Shown here: positions 32,318 to 41,355 of the stretch, piece after piece | Layout of the letters: each line of letters starts with the position of its first letter | How positions within the stretch are numbered: the stretch's first letter is position 1 | Made by a program: the position numbers and the translations under genes | Notes under the pieces: model-generated | The model's database searches: none | What the model saw: only the letters and a program-made list of their open reading frames with translations | What the model was told of the DNA's origin: nothing | Assembly (NCBI RefSeq): GCF_001723355.1 | Contig: NZ_LPWE01000010.1 | Coordinates: forward strand, 124,001 to 188,000 | Length of the DNA stretch: 64,000 nt | Source of the DNA: Methyloceanibacter stevinii | GTDB lineage: Bacteria; Pseudomonadota; Alphaproteobacteria; Rhizobiales; Methyloligellaceae | Direction: 5' to 3'

Positions 32318-33588
32318 TCACGCCACGCGCTGCAGAACCCGCTTGAGCAGGTTTCCCTGCCCCTGATGGGACCGCATGAACTTGCGGACCTTCGGCAGGA
32401 TCTCATTGCGGAAGCGCGATCCGTTGAAGACGCCGTAGTGTCCGACGCCCTCTTGGAGATGATGCGCCTTCATCGAGTCGGGCAGGTTCGTGCACAACTC
32501 AAGCGCCGCTTCCGTCTGGCCGATCCCGGTAATGTCGTCCTTGTACCCTTCGACGGTCATCAACGGCACGTTCTTGATCGTCGAGGGATCCACGAGCTCC
32601 CCGTGATGGCGCATCTCGCCCTTGGGCAGCTTGTGTTCCATGAACACACTCTCGATGGTCTGGAGATAATACTCGGCGGACAAATCCATCACGGCGAGAA
32701 ACTCGTCGTAGAACTCCCGGTGCTTGTCGGCCGAGTCGCCGTCGCCCTGGATCAGATTGTGAAACAGATCGCGGTGCGCGGTCACATGCCGCTCCAGATT
32801 CATGCCCATGAAACCCGAGAGCTGCAAAAAGCCGGGATAGACCAGTCGCATATGGCCGGGATAGGGCCACGGCACCTGAGTGATCACGTTCTGCCGGAAC
32901 CAGCTCAGGGGCTTGCCCGTCGCGTATTTGTTGACCGCGGTCGGGCTCTTGCGCGCATCGATGGGACCGGCCATGAGCACCATGGACCGGGGCACGTTGG
33001 GGTCGCGCCGGGCCTCCATCAGCGAGACGGCCGCGAACACCGGCACGGTCGGCTGACAGACGGCCATGACATGGACGTTGCCGCCAAAGCCTTGAAGAAA
33101 CTCGATGATGTAGTCGATATACGTGTCGAGATCGAAGGGCCCCGTCGCACGCGGCACGAAGCGGGCATCGATCCACTCGGTCACATACACATCGTGGTCC
33201 GGCAGGAGGTCACGCACAGTTCCGCGCAGAAGCGTCGCGAAGTGGCCCGCCATGGGCGCCACCAGCAGGACTTTCGGGTCCTTCTTCTGGACGGCATTCG
33301 GCAACTCGCGCTGGAAATGCACCAAATTGCAGAAAGGCTTGGAGAGGATCGTGACCGGCTTCACCGGCACCGTCATTCCGTGCGCCGTGACCGTATCGAT
33401 CTCCCACTCCGGCTTACGGTACCGGCGTGTCGAACGTTCGAAGAGCTCGAGCGCAGCCGCAGCACCTCGCCCAACGACCGTGTGGGACGCCGGGTTCAGC
33501 GGATTTCGCCACATCATCCGGTAGCTTCCGCCGCCGCCCGGGCCGGATGCAGCGCGGCCTGGTTTAGCTCATAGAGGTGGTACAGCAT
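32318..33588 (-). CDS. phaZ: Intracellular polyhydroxyalkanoate depolymerase (one-base frame slip near the N-terminus)
   Basis: Degrades stored PHB granules. The 399-residue open part begins MMWRNPLNPASH and carries LVAPMAGHFATLLRGTV, the nucleophile region VMAVCQPTVPVFAAV (Cys in the lipase-box-like motif of this family), the conserved MVLMAGPIDAR and the His region GVGHYGVFNGSRFR. The family normally starts MLYHLYELN, and exactly that reading begins at ATG 33588 in another frame. One missing base between 33523 and 33524 joins it as AEAYRMMWRN. So the true gene is about 423 residues. Indicates PHB storage. Confidence 0.93.
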
Positions 33589-33692
33589 TTGAGTCTCCGA
33601 CTCATTTCATCTTAATGCTGCATCGCAAAATGGGATGGTGATATTGTGCTGCTGTACAATGACAGATGGCCGCAGGGCCGACTGTCGCGCGA

Positions 33693-34301
33693 TCACAAAT
33701 AGCGGCGCAATGTTTCAGCCATTTTTTCCGGAGACGTTCCGTACGGGAAATGCGTCACAAACTTGCCGTCCGGCCCCATGAGATAGAGGAGCGCCGAATG
33801 GTCGACGCTGTAGTTGTTGTCGCCCGCGCCCTCTTCCTGGAACTTCTGATAGGTCACGCGGTACGCTTTCGCCGCTTCTGCGATCGCCTGCGGCGAACCC
33901 GTTAGACCGACAAAGTTCGGTCCGAAATTCTCAACATACGCGGTCACCAGTTCCGGCGTGTCGCGCTCCGGATCGACGGTGATGAAAATCGGGACGACTT
34001 TGTCCGCCTTGTCGCCGAGTTCGTCCAGCGCCGCCGACATGACCTGCAACTCGGCGGGACAAATATCCGGGCAGTGTGTGAAGCCGAAAAACACGAGCAT
34101 GTAGCGACCGCGAAAATCGGTGTCCGTGACGGTCTTACCGTCCTTGCCGACGAGTTCGAACGGGCCGCCGATCAGTGCCTGTCCGCTCGTGATCACGCGG
34201 TTCTTATTTGGGGATGCCTGATTGAGTATAAGCGCGCCGACGCCGATCAGGGACCCAAGCAGAAAACTTCCGACAATCACGAGAAGCAAACGACGTTTCA
34301 T
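33693..34301 (-). CDS. SCO1/SenC family copper chaperone/thioredoxin-like protein
   Basis: Membrane-anchored copper-binding protein for assembly of the CuA site of cytochrome c oxidase. About 202 residues: an N-terminal anchor (residues 4-27), then a thioredoxin fold with the copper ligands Cys77-x3-Cys81 (FTHCPDICPAE) and His167 (VDHSALLYL). ATG 34301 (MKRRLLLV) is chosen over a start 13 codons upstream. The permease stop lies five bases before it, so it is the third gene of the ABC transporter operon. SCO next to RegB/RegA is a known alphaproteobacterial grouping. Confidence 0.94.
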   Translation of the reverse strand: MKRRLLLVIVGSFLLGSLIGVGALILNQASPNKNRVITSGQALIGGPFELVGKDGKTVTDTDFRGRYMLVFFGFTHCPDICPAELQVMSAALDELGDKADKVVPIFITVDPERDTPELVTAYVENFGPNFVGLTGSPQAIAEAAKAYRVTYQKFQEEGAGDNNYSVDHSALLYLMGPDGKFVTHFPYGTSPEKMAETLRRYL

Positions 34302-34305
34302 TGTC

Positions 34306-35161
34306 TCACTCACCAAGCTGCAGCAATGAGCCGTTGTCACGGGCGCGGCTCAACAACCAACGGAACACGCCGTACCCCACGGCGAGATAGAACACGTTCA
34401 ATCCGAACGCCCACCACAGATCGCCGGGATCGAAACGGTGTTCCAACAGAATCGCGCGCATGCCTTCGAATACATGGGTCGGCGGAAGCGCGAGCGCGAC
34501 GTATTGGAGCCAGCCGGGAAGTGCGGATAGCGGGTAGTACACACAAGTCAGCGGCAACAGCAAGAAGGCAAGCGACCAGGCCAGTTCCTCCGCGCCGAGG
34601 CCGTAGCGCAACATGACGCCCGCCGCGATCAGGCCCAAGGACCAGCTCGTCAGGACGAGCATGGCGAAGAACACCACGAGCCACAGACCGAGGTTGAGCA
34701 GGTTGAATTCGAAGATGAGGAACGCGGCCAGCGCCACGGGGATCATACCGACCGAAAGCCGCATGACGCTCCAGATACAAAGCGCCATGACGAGCTCATG
34801 CGGGCGCAACGGGCTGATCAGCAAATTGCCCAGATTGCGCGACCACATCTCTTCGATGAACGTCGTGAAGAAACCGAGATTGGACCGGAACAGAATGTCC
34901 CATAGCAGCACCGCCCCGATCAGGACGCCGGCGCCCTTTCGCGTAGGGATTGTTCGTGCTTGCCAGGAACTTCTGCAGGAAGCCCCAGGTCAGCATCTGC
35001 AGGAACGGCCAATAAATCAGCTCGACGAGCCGCACGCTCGAACTTCGCAAGAGATAGATGTAGCGCCGCAGCAGCGCGCCGATGCGGCGCACCGACGATC
35101 GCACGCCGGTCGGCGCAAGAAGGATAGGACTGACGGTTTCGTCGAGCCGGTGCGAACTCAT
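34306..35161 (-). CDS. ABC-2 type transporter permease (one-base frame slip)
   Basis: Membrane part of an ABC exporter, about 285 residues. The first 80 or so residues (MSSHRLDETVSPILL to FLASTNNPYAKG) start at ATG 35161. An extra base in an A-run near 34940 shifts the frame. The rest (LLWDILFRSNLGFFTTFIEE to the C-terminus) has about five membrane segments and the ABC-2 motif region GLGAEELAWSLAFLLLPLTC. The start overlaps the ATPase stop (ATGA). Substrate unknown; see the ATPase. Confidence 0.88.
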
Positions 35162-36044
35162 GAGGCTTCTCTTTGCGTGCGGTCCGGCATGTCGTACGCG
35201 CTGCGTCCGCGTACGACGTCCAAGAACACGTCTTCAAGCGTTTCGCGGCCGTAGGCGGCGATAAGAGCCGCCGGCGTTTCGTCTTCGACGATGCGGCCGG
35301 CATGCAGAAGAATCACGCGATCGGCCAGCCGCTCGACCTCCGCCATATTGTGTGAGGCGATGAGCAGGGTCGCGCCTCGGGACGATGCGTAGCCCTTGAT
35401 CGTTTGACGCACCCAATCCGCGGTGTCCGGGTCGAGCGATGCGGTAGGCTCATCGAGCAGAAGAAGTTCGGGGGCATTCAGCAATGCCTTGGCGAGACCA
35501 ACGCGGGTCTCTGTCCCGCCGAAAGTTTTCCCGTGGGCCGTTCAAGAAGCGCGTCGATCTGCAACTGTGCGGCGACGCTGGCAATACGTTCGCGCGCGTT
35601 GGCGATCCCGTACAGACCGGCATAGACCATGAGATTCTGGCGGACCGTGAGCCGCTGCGGCAGGTCCACGTAGGGACTTTGGAAATTCATGCGCTGCGCG
35701 ACCGCATAGCGGTTGCTCGTGATATCGGCGCCGAAGACGTGCACCGTGCCCGCGCTTGGCCGAATCAACCCGAGCAGCATGGCGATGGTCGTGGTCTTGC
35801 CGGCGCCGTTGCCGCCAAGAAGCGCGACGGTCGATCCCGCTTCCAAGGTGAAGTCGAGATGATCGACGGCGGTCACGGATCCGAAGCGCTTGGTGAGACC
35901 GCGCACGACGACAGGAGCCAGGTCGGCCGCTGCCGCTCCGCCTTCGTCCTGTACGATGTCTCTCGCCACGTCGTCTCCATCCTTGCTGCGCCCCGCGCTT
36001 TTCGGCCGCCTTGCGGCGTCGGGGCGCCTTGCGATACGGAACAT
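35158..36044 (-). CDS. ABC transporter ATP-binding protein (one-base frame slip)
   Basis: ATPase of the exporter, about 295 residues. The N-terminal part has Walker A LLGGNGAGKTTTIAMLLGL near residue 75 and the Q-loop MNFQSPYVDLP. The signature LSAGQ is followed by a slip near 35510. The other frame continues TRVGLAKALLNAPELLLLDEPTASLDP (Walker B within it) to the end. Restoring one base gives LSAGQ(K)TRVGLAKALL. First gene of ATPase-permease-SCO, divergent from regB by 43 bases, so this exporter may serve copper or respiratory-oxidase biogenesis (inference from context). Confidence 0.9.
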
Positions 36045-36087
36045 CTTTGTCGGAATTATAGCTTCCGGCCCATGCTAGGGTTGCGTC

Positions 36088-37533
36088 ATGAGCCTCACTG
36101 AAACGCAGCAGGCGACAATCGATCCCGCGCAGCCGGAATGGTTGCGCGCGGGCGATTCCCGGCTGCGCCTCCATACGATCGTCCGGCTGCGGTGGCTTGC
36201 CGTGGTCGGTCAGAGCCTGACGATCTTGGCGGTCCATTGGGGCCTGGGCATGACAGTCCCGATCGGCTGGTGCTTCGCCGTGATCGCGCTGTCGGCCTGG
36301 CTCAACGTGGCTTTGCGCATCCGTTTTCCGGAAAGCCAGCGCCTGACCGCCCGCTCGGCGTTTCTGATGCTGGGTTTCGACATTATCCAACTCGCCGCGC
36401 TGCTCTATCTCACCGGCGGACTGGAGAACCCGTTTGCGTTTCTCCTGGTCGCGCCGGTCGCGGTGTCCGCATCCGCCCTGCCGCTGCGCACGACCATCGC
36501 GCTCGGCCTTCTCGCGATCGCCGCAGCGAGCGTCCTCGCATACGCCCACTACCCGCTGCCGTGGTGTCACCAAGACAATGCGGGCTCCGAACTCTTTCAT
36601 CACCCGATTGCTTGGTGCCATTCCCAAACCATCGCGATCCCGCAGATCTACGTGCTGGGAGTCTGGGCGGCGGTCGTGCTCGGGATCGTCTTCATCGGCT
36701 TCTATACGTGGCGCACGGCGCAAGAGAACCGGCGCATGGCCGAGGCGCTGGCCGCGACGGAGATGGTGCTCGCACGCGAGCAAAGACTGTCCGCTCTCGA
36801 CGGCATGGCCGCCGCGGCCGCTCACGGACTCGGCACCCCGCTCGCCACGATCGCCGTCGCCACCAAGGAACTCCTACACGCGGCCCAGGAAGGCGACCCG
36901 ATCTACGACGATTTGCTTCTCGTCCGGCATCAGGCCGAGCGCTGCCGCGACATCCTGAAGGAATTGAGCGCGCGCGCCGAGGAACTCGACACGATTCTCT
37001 CGCGGCTGCCTGTCAGCCACCTCATTGATGAGGTGGTCGAACCGTATCGGCCGCTCGCCGTCCCGATCAACGTGACTGCAGGTCCGCAACCTGGGGTGTC
37101 CACGAACAGCGATGCGGTGCGCGAGCCGGTGACCGATCGCAATCCCGGCGTCCTGTACGGCCTCGGTAATCTGATCGAGAATGCTCTCGACTTCGCCAAG
37201 GAGCAGGTCGACGTCGATGCGAGCTGGTCGCGCGACGAAGTCCGGATCGTCGTCACCGACGACGGGGACGGGTTTCCCCCGGACGTTCTCGAGCAGCTCG
37301 GCGAGCCGTTCGTGACCACACGACCCGCCGCGACCGTCGACCACGACGAGCCGGGCCATGCCGGCATGGGACTGGGCTTCTTCATCGCCAAGACACTGCT
37401 CGAGCGGTCTTGTGCGCGCCTCGAGCTCGCCAATCGGCATGAGCCCGAAACGGGGGCCGTCGTAACGGTCATTTGGCCGAGAAAGGCGTTCGAAGAGCCC
37501 CAATGTTGCCATCACACGGACTTGGCGATTTAG
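36088..37533 (+). CDS. regB: Redox-sensing histidine kinase RegB/ActS (PrrB)
   Basis: Membrane kinase that reports the redox state of the quinone pool/oxidase and phosphorylates RegA, controlling respiration, carbon and nitrogen fixation in alphaproteobacteria. In 481 residues: six membrane segments (about 30-210) with the quinone-site motif GGLENPF at 110-116, the H-box with His246 (AAAAAHGLGTPLATI), the redox-active Cys286 in HQAERCRDIL, then N, G1 and G2 boxes (NLIENALDFA, DDGDGFP, GMGLGFF). The residue after His is Gly, not the usual Glu (HELGTPL). Followed by regA after 241 bases. Confidence 0.95.
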   Translation: MSLTETQQATIDPAQPEWLRAGDSRLRLHTIVRLRWLAVVGQSLTILAVHWGLGMTVPIGWCFAVIALSAWLNVALRIRFPESQRLTARSAFLMLGFDIIQLAALLYLTGGLENPFAFLLVAPVAVSASALPLRTTIALGLLAIAAASVLAYAHYPLPWCHQDNAGSELFHHPIAWCHSQTIAIPQIYVLGVWAAVVLGIVFIGFYTWRTAQENRRMAEALAATEMVLAREQRLSALDGMAAAAAHGLGTPLATIAVATKELLHAAQEGDPIYDDLLLVRHQAERCRDILKELSARAEELDTILSRLPVSHLIDEVVEPYRPLAVPINVTAGPQPGVSTNSDAVREPVTDRNPGVLYGLGNLIENALDFAKEQVDVDASWSRDEVRIVVTDDGDGFPPDVLEQLGEPFVTTRPAATVDHDEPGHAGMGLGFFIAKTLLERSCARLELANRHEPETGAVVTVIWPRKAFEEPQCCHHTDLAI

Positions 37534-37774
37534 GCTTCCGTGGCCCCATTCGCCCATCGGCTGCCGTATTCTTCACCATAAGGATAAAACACAGCCGTGA
37601 ACGGCCCAGTTTTTCCGTTTTTCCGTTAGAATAGGCCGTGGCGGAAACTGCCAAGACTTGTCATGACTGGTTAAAGACCTTACCTGTCAGCCAAGCTATA
37701 TAAGGCAAATTGTACTCGCGTCCGGGAGGACACGCCCTTTGGTTGGGTTGTACGACCGCAAAGGGAGCAGACTT

Positions 37775-38350
37775 ATGGATATGCAGCCGGTACTACCGAT
37801 GTCAGAGGATTTCAGCGGCCCCCTCCAGGACAACACGCTACTGATTGTCGACGACGATCGGGCGTTCCTGCAGCGCTTGGCGCGCGCCATGGAAACCCGG
37901 GGCTTTGCCGTCGAGGCCGCAGGCTCGGTGGACGAAGGCTTGGCGATGCTTCGGCAGCGGCCCCCAGCCTTTGCTGTCGTGGACATGCGTCTCGATGACG
38001 GCAGCGGCATCGATGTCGTCGCGGCCTTGAAGGAAATACGACCCGATTCGCGGGCGGTGATCCTTACCGGCTACGGCAATATCGCGACGGCCGTTTCGGC
38101 GGTGAAGATCGGCGCCGTCGACTATCTCGCCAAACCCGCCGATGCCGACGACGTCTACAACGCGCTCATCGCGGCGCCCGACGACAAGGCCTTGCCGCCG
38201 GAAAATCCGATGTCAGCGGACCGCGTCCGTTGGGAGCACATTCAGCGCGTTTATGAGCTTTGCAATCGCAATGTCTCGGAGACGGCTCGCCGGCTCAACA
38301 TGCATCGCCGTACGCTTCAGCGAATCTTGGCGAAGCGCGCCCCCAAATAG
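37775..38350 (+). CDS. regA: Two-component response regulator RegA/ActR (PrrA)
   Basis: Fis-type DNA-binding response regulator paired with RegB. In 191 residues: receiver domain with acidic pair near 26-28, phospho-acceptor Asp70 (AVVDMRLDDGSG), Lys120 (VDYLAKPAD), and a C-terminal HTH NVSETARRLNMHRRTLQRI that is nearly invariant in this family. ATG 37775 follows AGGGAG; an in-frame TTG at 37739 is less likely. The 241-base region before it is AT-rich for this genome and includes CTATATAAGG at about 37696-37705, so regA may have its own promoter. Confidence 0.97.
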   Translation: MDMQPVLPMSEDFSGPLQDNTLLIVDDDRAFLQRLARAMETRGFAVEAAGSVDEGLAMLRQRPPAFAVVDMRLDDGSGIDVVAALKEIRPDSRAVILTGYGNIATAVSAVKIGAVDYLAKPADADDVYNALIAAPDDKALPPENPMSADRVRWEHIQRVYELCNRNVSETARRLNMHRRTLQRILAKRAPK

Positions 38351-38362
38351 CGACAGGGCGCG

Positions 38363-38848
38363 TTAGCTTCTCAAGCCACACCCTGGATCCAGCTGGTGCT
38401 GGAGCCGGAGCGCGGCGGCGCGCGCGAAACACAACATCATCGCTTTGCGCCGCGCGGCATTAAGCCGGTCCTCTTTGGGCTCGCGGACAAGTTCCGCGCC
38501 GTAGCGATCGGCGAGAATCAGCCCGGCGTGTTCCGGAATCACCTCACTCGGGAAATCCGCAGACACCGCGAAGTAGAGCCTGTCGCAATAGTCGAGATAT
38601 TCGTGCCACTTTCCGTCGGTGCGATAATCGGTGAGACAGGACTTGATCTCGACGATCATGATGTCACCCGCGGCCGAAAGCCCGACAACATCCGCACGCC
38701 GGCCGTTCGAGAGCGGCAATTCCGTGATCACCGAATGCCCATAGGCACGCAACGTGCGGCAGACGCCGCGCTGTAGCGCGGCTGCGGCCTCCGACTGGCG
38801 CCCGTCGACCACGATCAACGGATCCTGTTCCACGTTGGGCACTGACAT
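38363..38848 (-). CDS. mmcB: MmcB family DNA repair protein
   Basis: Predicted nuclease of the alphaproteobacterial DNA-damage response (DUF-type restriction-like fold), described in Caulobacter for mitomycin C resistance. About 161 residues with SNGRRADVVGL, DIMIVEIKSCLTDYRTDGKW (PD-(D/E)xK-like core: D..EIK) and DRYGAELVREP. The start is uncertain: ATG 38848 (MSVPNVEQ), 38872 and 38917 are in frame. Convergent with regA, 12 bases between ends. Confidence 0.85.
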   Translation of the reverse strand: MSVPNVEQDPLIVVDGRQSEAAAALQRGVCRTLRAYGHSVITELPLSNGRRADVVGLSAAGDIMIVEIKSCLTDYRTDGKWHEYLDYCDRLYFAVSADFPSEVIPEHAGLILADRYGAELVREPKEDRLNAARRKAMMLCFARAAALRLQHQLDPGCGLRS

Positions 38849-38970
38849 TTCCTTCTGAAATTGCCCGATCATCGTCACGGAATTGTGCATGGTGACGTGT
38901 TTCGAGATATGGAACAAGCTGTCCGGCGTAGTGTTGCCCCTTAGGGTCCAAACGGTAACCGGGAGGAACC

Positions 38971-40260
38971 ATGAGCCTCACACAGACTATCCTCGCAGAC
39001 TCACCCCAAGAAACACCAACGCGATACGACCGCCTCGGTCAGAGACTGATGGCGACGCGCGCCCTGTCGCACGAGCTCGCCGCGCCCTTGAGCGACGAAG
39101 ATCAAGTCGTTCAAGCCATGGACGACGCCAGTCCGACGAAATGGCATCTCGCCCACACCACCTGGTTCTTCGAGGCGTTTGTTCTGTCGCAATTTCTTCC
39201 CGGCTATACCCGCTTCGACGAACGTTTCGAATACTGCTTCAACTCTTATTACGAGAGCGTCGGCGCCCGCCATCCGCGCCCCTTTCGCGGTCTGCTAACG
39301 CGCCCCTCGGGCGACGAGGTTCGCGCCTACCGCGCCTATGTGGACGAGGCACTCGACAGTTTGTTTGCCGGCGAGATTCCGGACGAGGCTGCCGCGCTCG
39401 TCGAACTCGGCATCAATCACGAACAGCAGCATCAGGAATTGCTGCTCACGGACATTTTGAGCCTGTTCGCGTCCCAGCCGCTGAAACCGACGTATCGCGA
39501 CGCTGCGCCGGGCGGACCCGCCGGCACGCCCGATCCTCTTGCATTCGTCGAATTCGACGGCGGGGTGTTCGAGGTCGGTCACGACGGAAGCGGCTTCTCT
39601 TATGACAATGAGGGACCGCGCCACGAGCAACTCATTCGTCCCTTCAAGATCGCCAATCGCTGCGTCACCAATGCCGAATGGATCGCCTTCATCGAGGACG
39701 GCGGCTACGAGACGTCGGCGCTGTGGCTGGCGGACGGATGGAACCTCATCAACGCCGAGGGCTGGCGCGCGCGCCTCTATTTCGAGCGGGCCCAAAACGG
39801 TTATGGGCAGATGGGGCTTCGAGGTTTTCGCCCCGTGAACCCCGCCGCACCGGTGACCCATGTCAGCTATTTCGAGGCGGATGCCTTTGCCCGGTGGGCC
39901 GGTTACCGGCTCCCGTCCGAATTCGAATGGGAACATGCCTCGGCAGGTCTTTCCGAAACCGGCCGAACGCTCGGAAGCGGCTTCCTAAGCCCGCAACCCG
40001 CACCGGACGACGCGGGACTGACCCAGATGTTCGGCGATGTGTGGGAATGGACCGCCAGCGCCTACCTGCCCTATCCGGGCTACAAACCTGCCCCGGGCGC
40101 CGTCGGCGAGTACAACGGGAAATTCATGTGCAACCAGTTCGTCCTCAAGGGCGGGTCCTGTGCGACCCCCGATGGTCATGTCCGCCGGACCTACCGGAAC
40201 TTCTTCTATCCCCAGCAGCGCTGGCAGTTTACGGGCCTGCGGCTCGCGGCGGACGCGTAA
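38971..40260 (+). CDS. egtB: Ergothioneine biosynthesis sulfoxide synthase EgtB
   Basis: Iron enzyme joining hercynine to a cysteine-type thiol with O2. In 429 residues: N-terminal DinB-like helical domain with the iron ligands in WHLAHTTWFFEAF and GINHEQQHQELLLTD, and a C-terminal formylglycine-generating-enzyme fold with DNEGPRH, PVTHVSYFEADAFARWAG and RRTYRNFFYPQQRWQFTGLRLA. Its stop overlaps the egtD ATG (TAATG at 40258-40262). egtA and egtC are not present, consistent with the gamma-glutamylcysteine-independent route used by many proteobacteria (inference). Confidence 0.95.
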   Translation: MSLTQTILADSPQETPTRYDRLGQRLMATRALSHELAAPLSDEDQVVQAMDDASPTKWHLAHTTWFFEAFVLSQFLPGYTRFDERFEYCFNSYYESVGARHPRPFRGLLTRPSGDEVRAYRAYVDEALDSLFAGEIPDEAAALVELGINHEQQHQELLLTDILSLFASQPLKPTYRDAAPGGPAGTPDPLAFVEFDGGVFEVGHDGSGFSYDNEGPRHEQLIRPFKIANRCVTNAEWIAFIEDGGYETSALWLADGWNLINAEGWRARLYFERAQNGYGQMGLRGFRPVNPAAPVTHVSYFEADAFARWAGYRLPSEFEWEHASAGLSETGRTLGSGFLSPQPAPDDAGLTQMFGDVWEWTASAYLPYPGYKPAPGAVGEYNGKFMCNQFVLKGGSCATPDGHVRRTYRNFFYPQQRWQFTGLRLAADA

Positions 40261-41249
40261 TGTCGAGCGCTTTCTCCCTATCACGCGCGCGCGACGTCGC
40301 AGAAGCCGACCAGCCGACCCTTGCCGTTCGCGACGCCGAGTTCGCTAGAGCCGTCCTGGAAGGTCTTGCGGACAAGCCCCGCCACATTCCCTCGCGCTTT
40401 CTCTACGACGAGGCCGGCTCGGCCCTGTTCGAGGAGATCACGAAGCTCGACGAGTATTATCCGACACGCACGGAGATCGCATTGCTTCGGGCCTATGGCG
40501 ACGAGATCACCGAATGCGTCGGTCCGGTCGAGACCTTGGTCGAATTCGGCTCCGGGTCGAGCCGGAAAACGCGCCTCCTGATCGAGGCTCTGGACGGCCT
40601 CGAGACGTATGTGCCGATCGACGTGTCGGAGAGCTTCCTCGCGGAAGCCGCGGAGGGGCTGGAGGCCGACTTCGAGGATCTGACCGTCCGCCCCGTCGTC
40701 GGCGACTTCACCAAGCCCCGCGACCTCCATGGCATCGAGGCCGATCAGCCGCTCGGCTTCTTCTCCGGCTCCACGATCGGCAACCTCACCCATGAGGAGG
40801 CTACGGACTTTCTAGCGAACGCCACGCGGCTGCTGGGACCGGGAAGCACCTTCCTGATCGGTGTCGATCTTCAGAAGAGCCTCGACATCCTGATTCCAGC
40901 CTATGACGACGCGCGCGGCGTGACCGCATCGTTCAGCCTCAACCTCCTGTCGCGGATCAACCGGGAGCTCGACGGCGATTTCGACACGGACCGGTTTGCC
41001 CACCGGGCGGTCTACAATCCCCGCCAAGGGCGCATTGAGATCTATCTCGAGAGCCTCGCGGATCAGACCGTCCATGTCCTGGGACAGCGCTTCGACTTCG
41101 CGAAAGGCGAGCGCATCCACACCGAGAACTCCCACAAATACTCGATTGAGGGCTTTCAGGATCTCGCCAGGCGCGGCGGCTGGGAGCCGGCCGAGGTCTG
41201 GACCGACAAGGCGGCGCTTTTCAGCCTGCACCTTCTGCGAGCGGCTTAG
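40260..41249 (+). CDS. egtD: L-histidine N(alpha)-methyltransferase EgtD
   Basis: SAM-dependent enzyme making hercynine (trimethylhistidine), the first ergothioneine step. In 329 residues: PRHIPSRFLYDEAGSALFEEI and YYPTRTEIALLRAYGDEI at the N-terminus, the SAM motif LVEFGSGSSRKTRLLIEAL, the FFSGSTIGNLTHEEA loop and the C-terminal ENSHKYSIEGFQDLARRGGW. Overlaps egtB by one base, so the two are coupled. Confidence 0.96.
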   Translation: MSSAFSLSRARDVAEADQPTLAVRDAEFARAVLEGLADKPRHIPSRFLYDEAGSALFEEITKLDEYYPTRTEIALLRAYGDEITECVGPVETLVEFGSGSSRKTRLLIEALDGLETYVPIDVSESFLAEAAEGLEADFEDLTVRPVVGDFTKPRDLHGIEADQPLGFFSGSTIGNLTHEEATDFLANATRLLGPGSTFLIGVDLQKSLDILIPAYDDARGVTASFSLNLLSRINRELDGDFDTDRFAHRAVYNPRQGRIEIYLESLADQTVHVLGQRFDFAKGERIHTENSHKYSIEGFQDLARRGGWEPAEVWTDKAALFSLHLLRAA

Positions 41250-41355
41250 GCCAGCCCAGACACTGCTTCTCCAGCGGCGGCGCCCAAGGTCTTGCAACGG
41301 GTCAAGGCTCCGGGGCATGGTGCCGCCACAACGAGGAGCCAAGAAGGGGTAGCGC

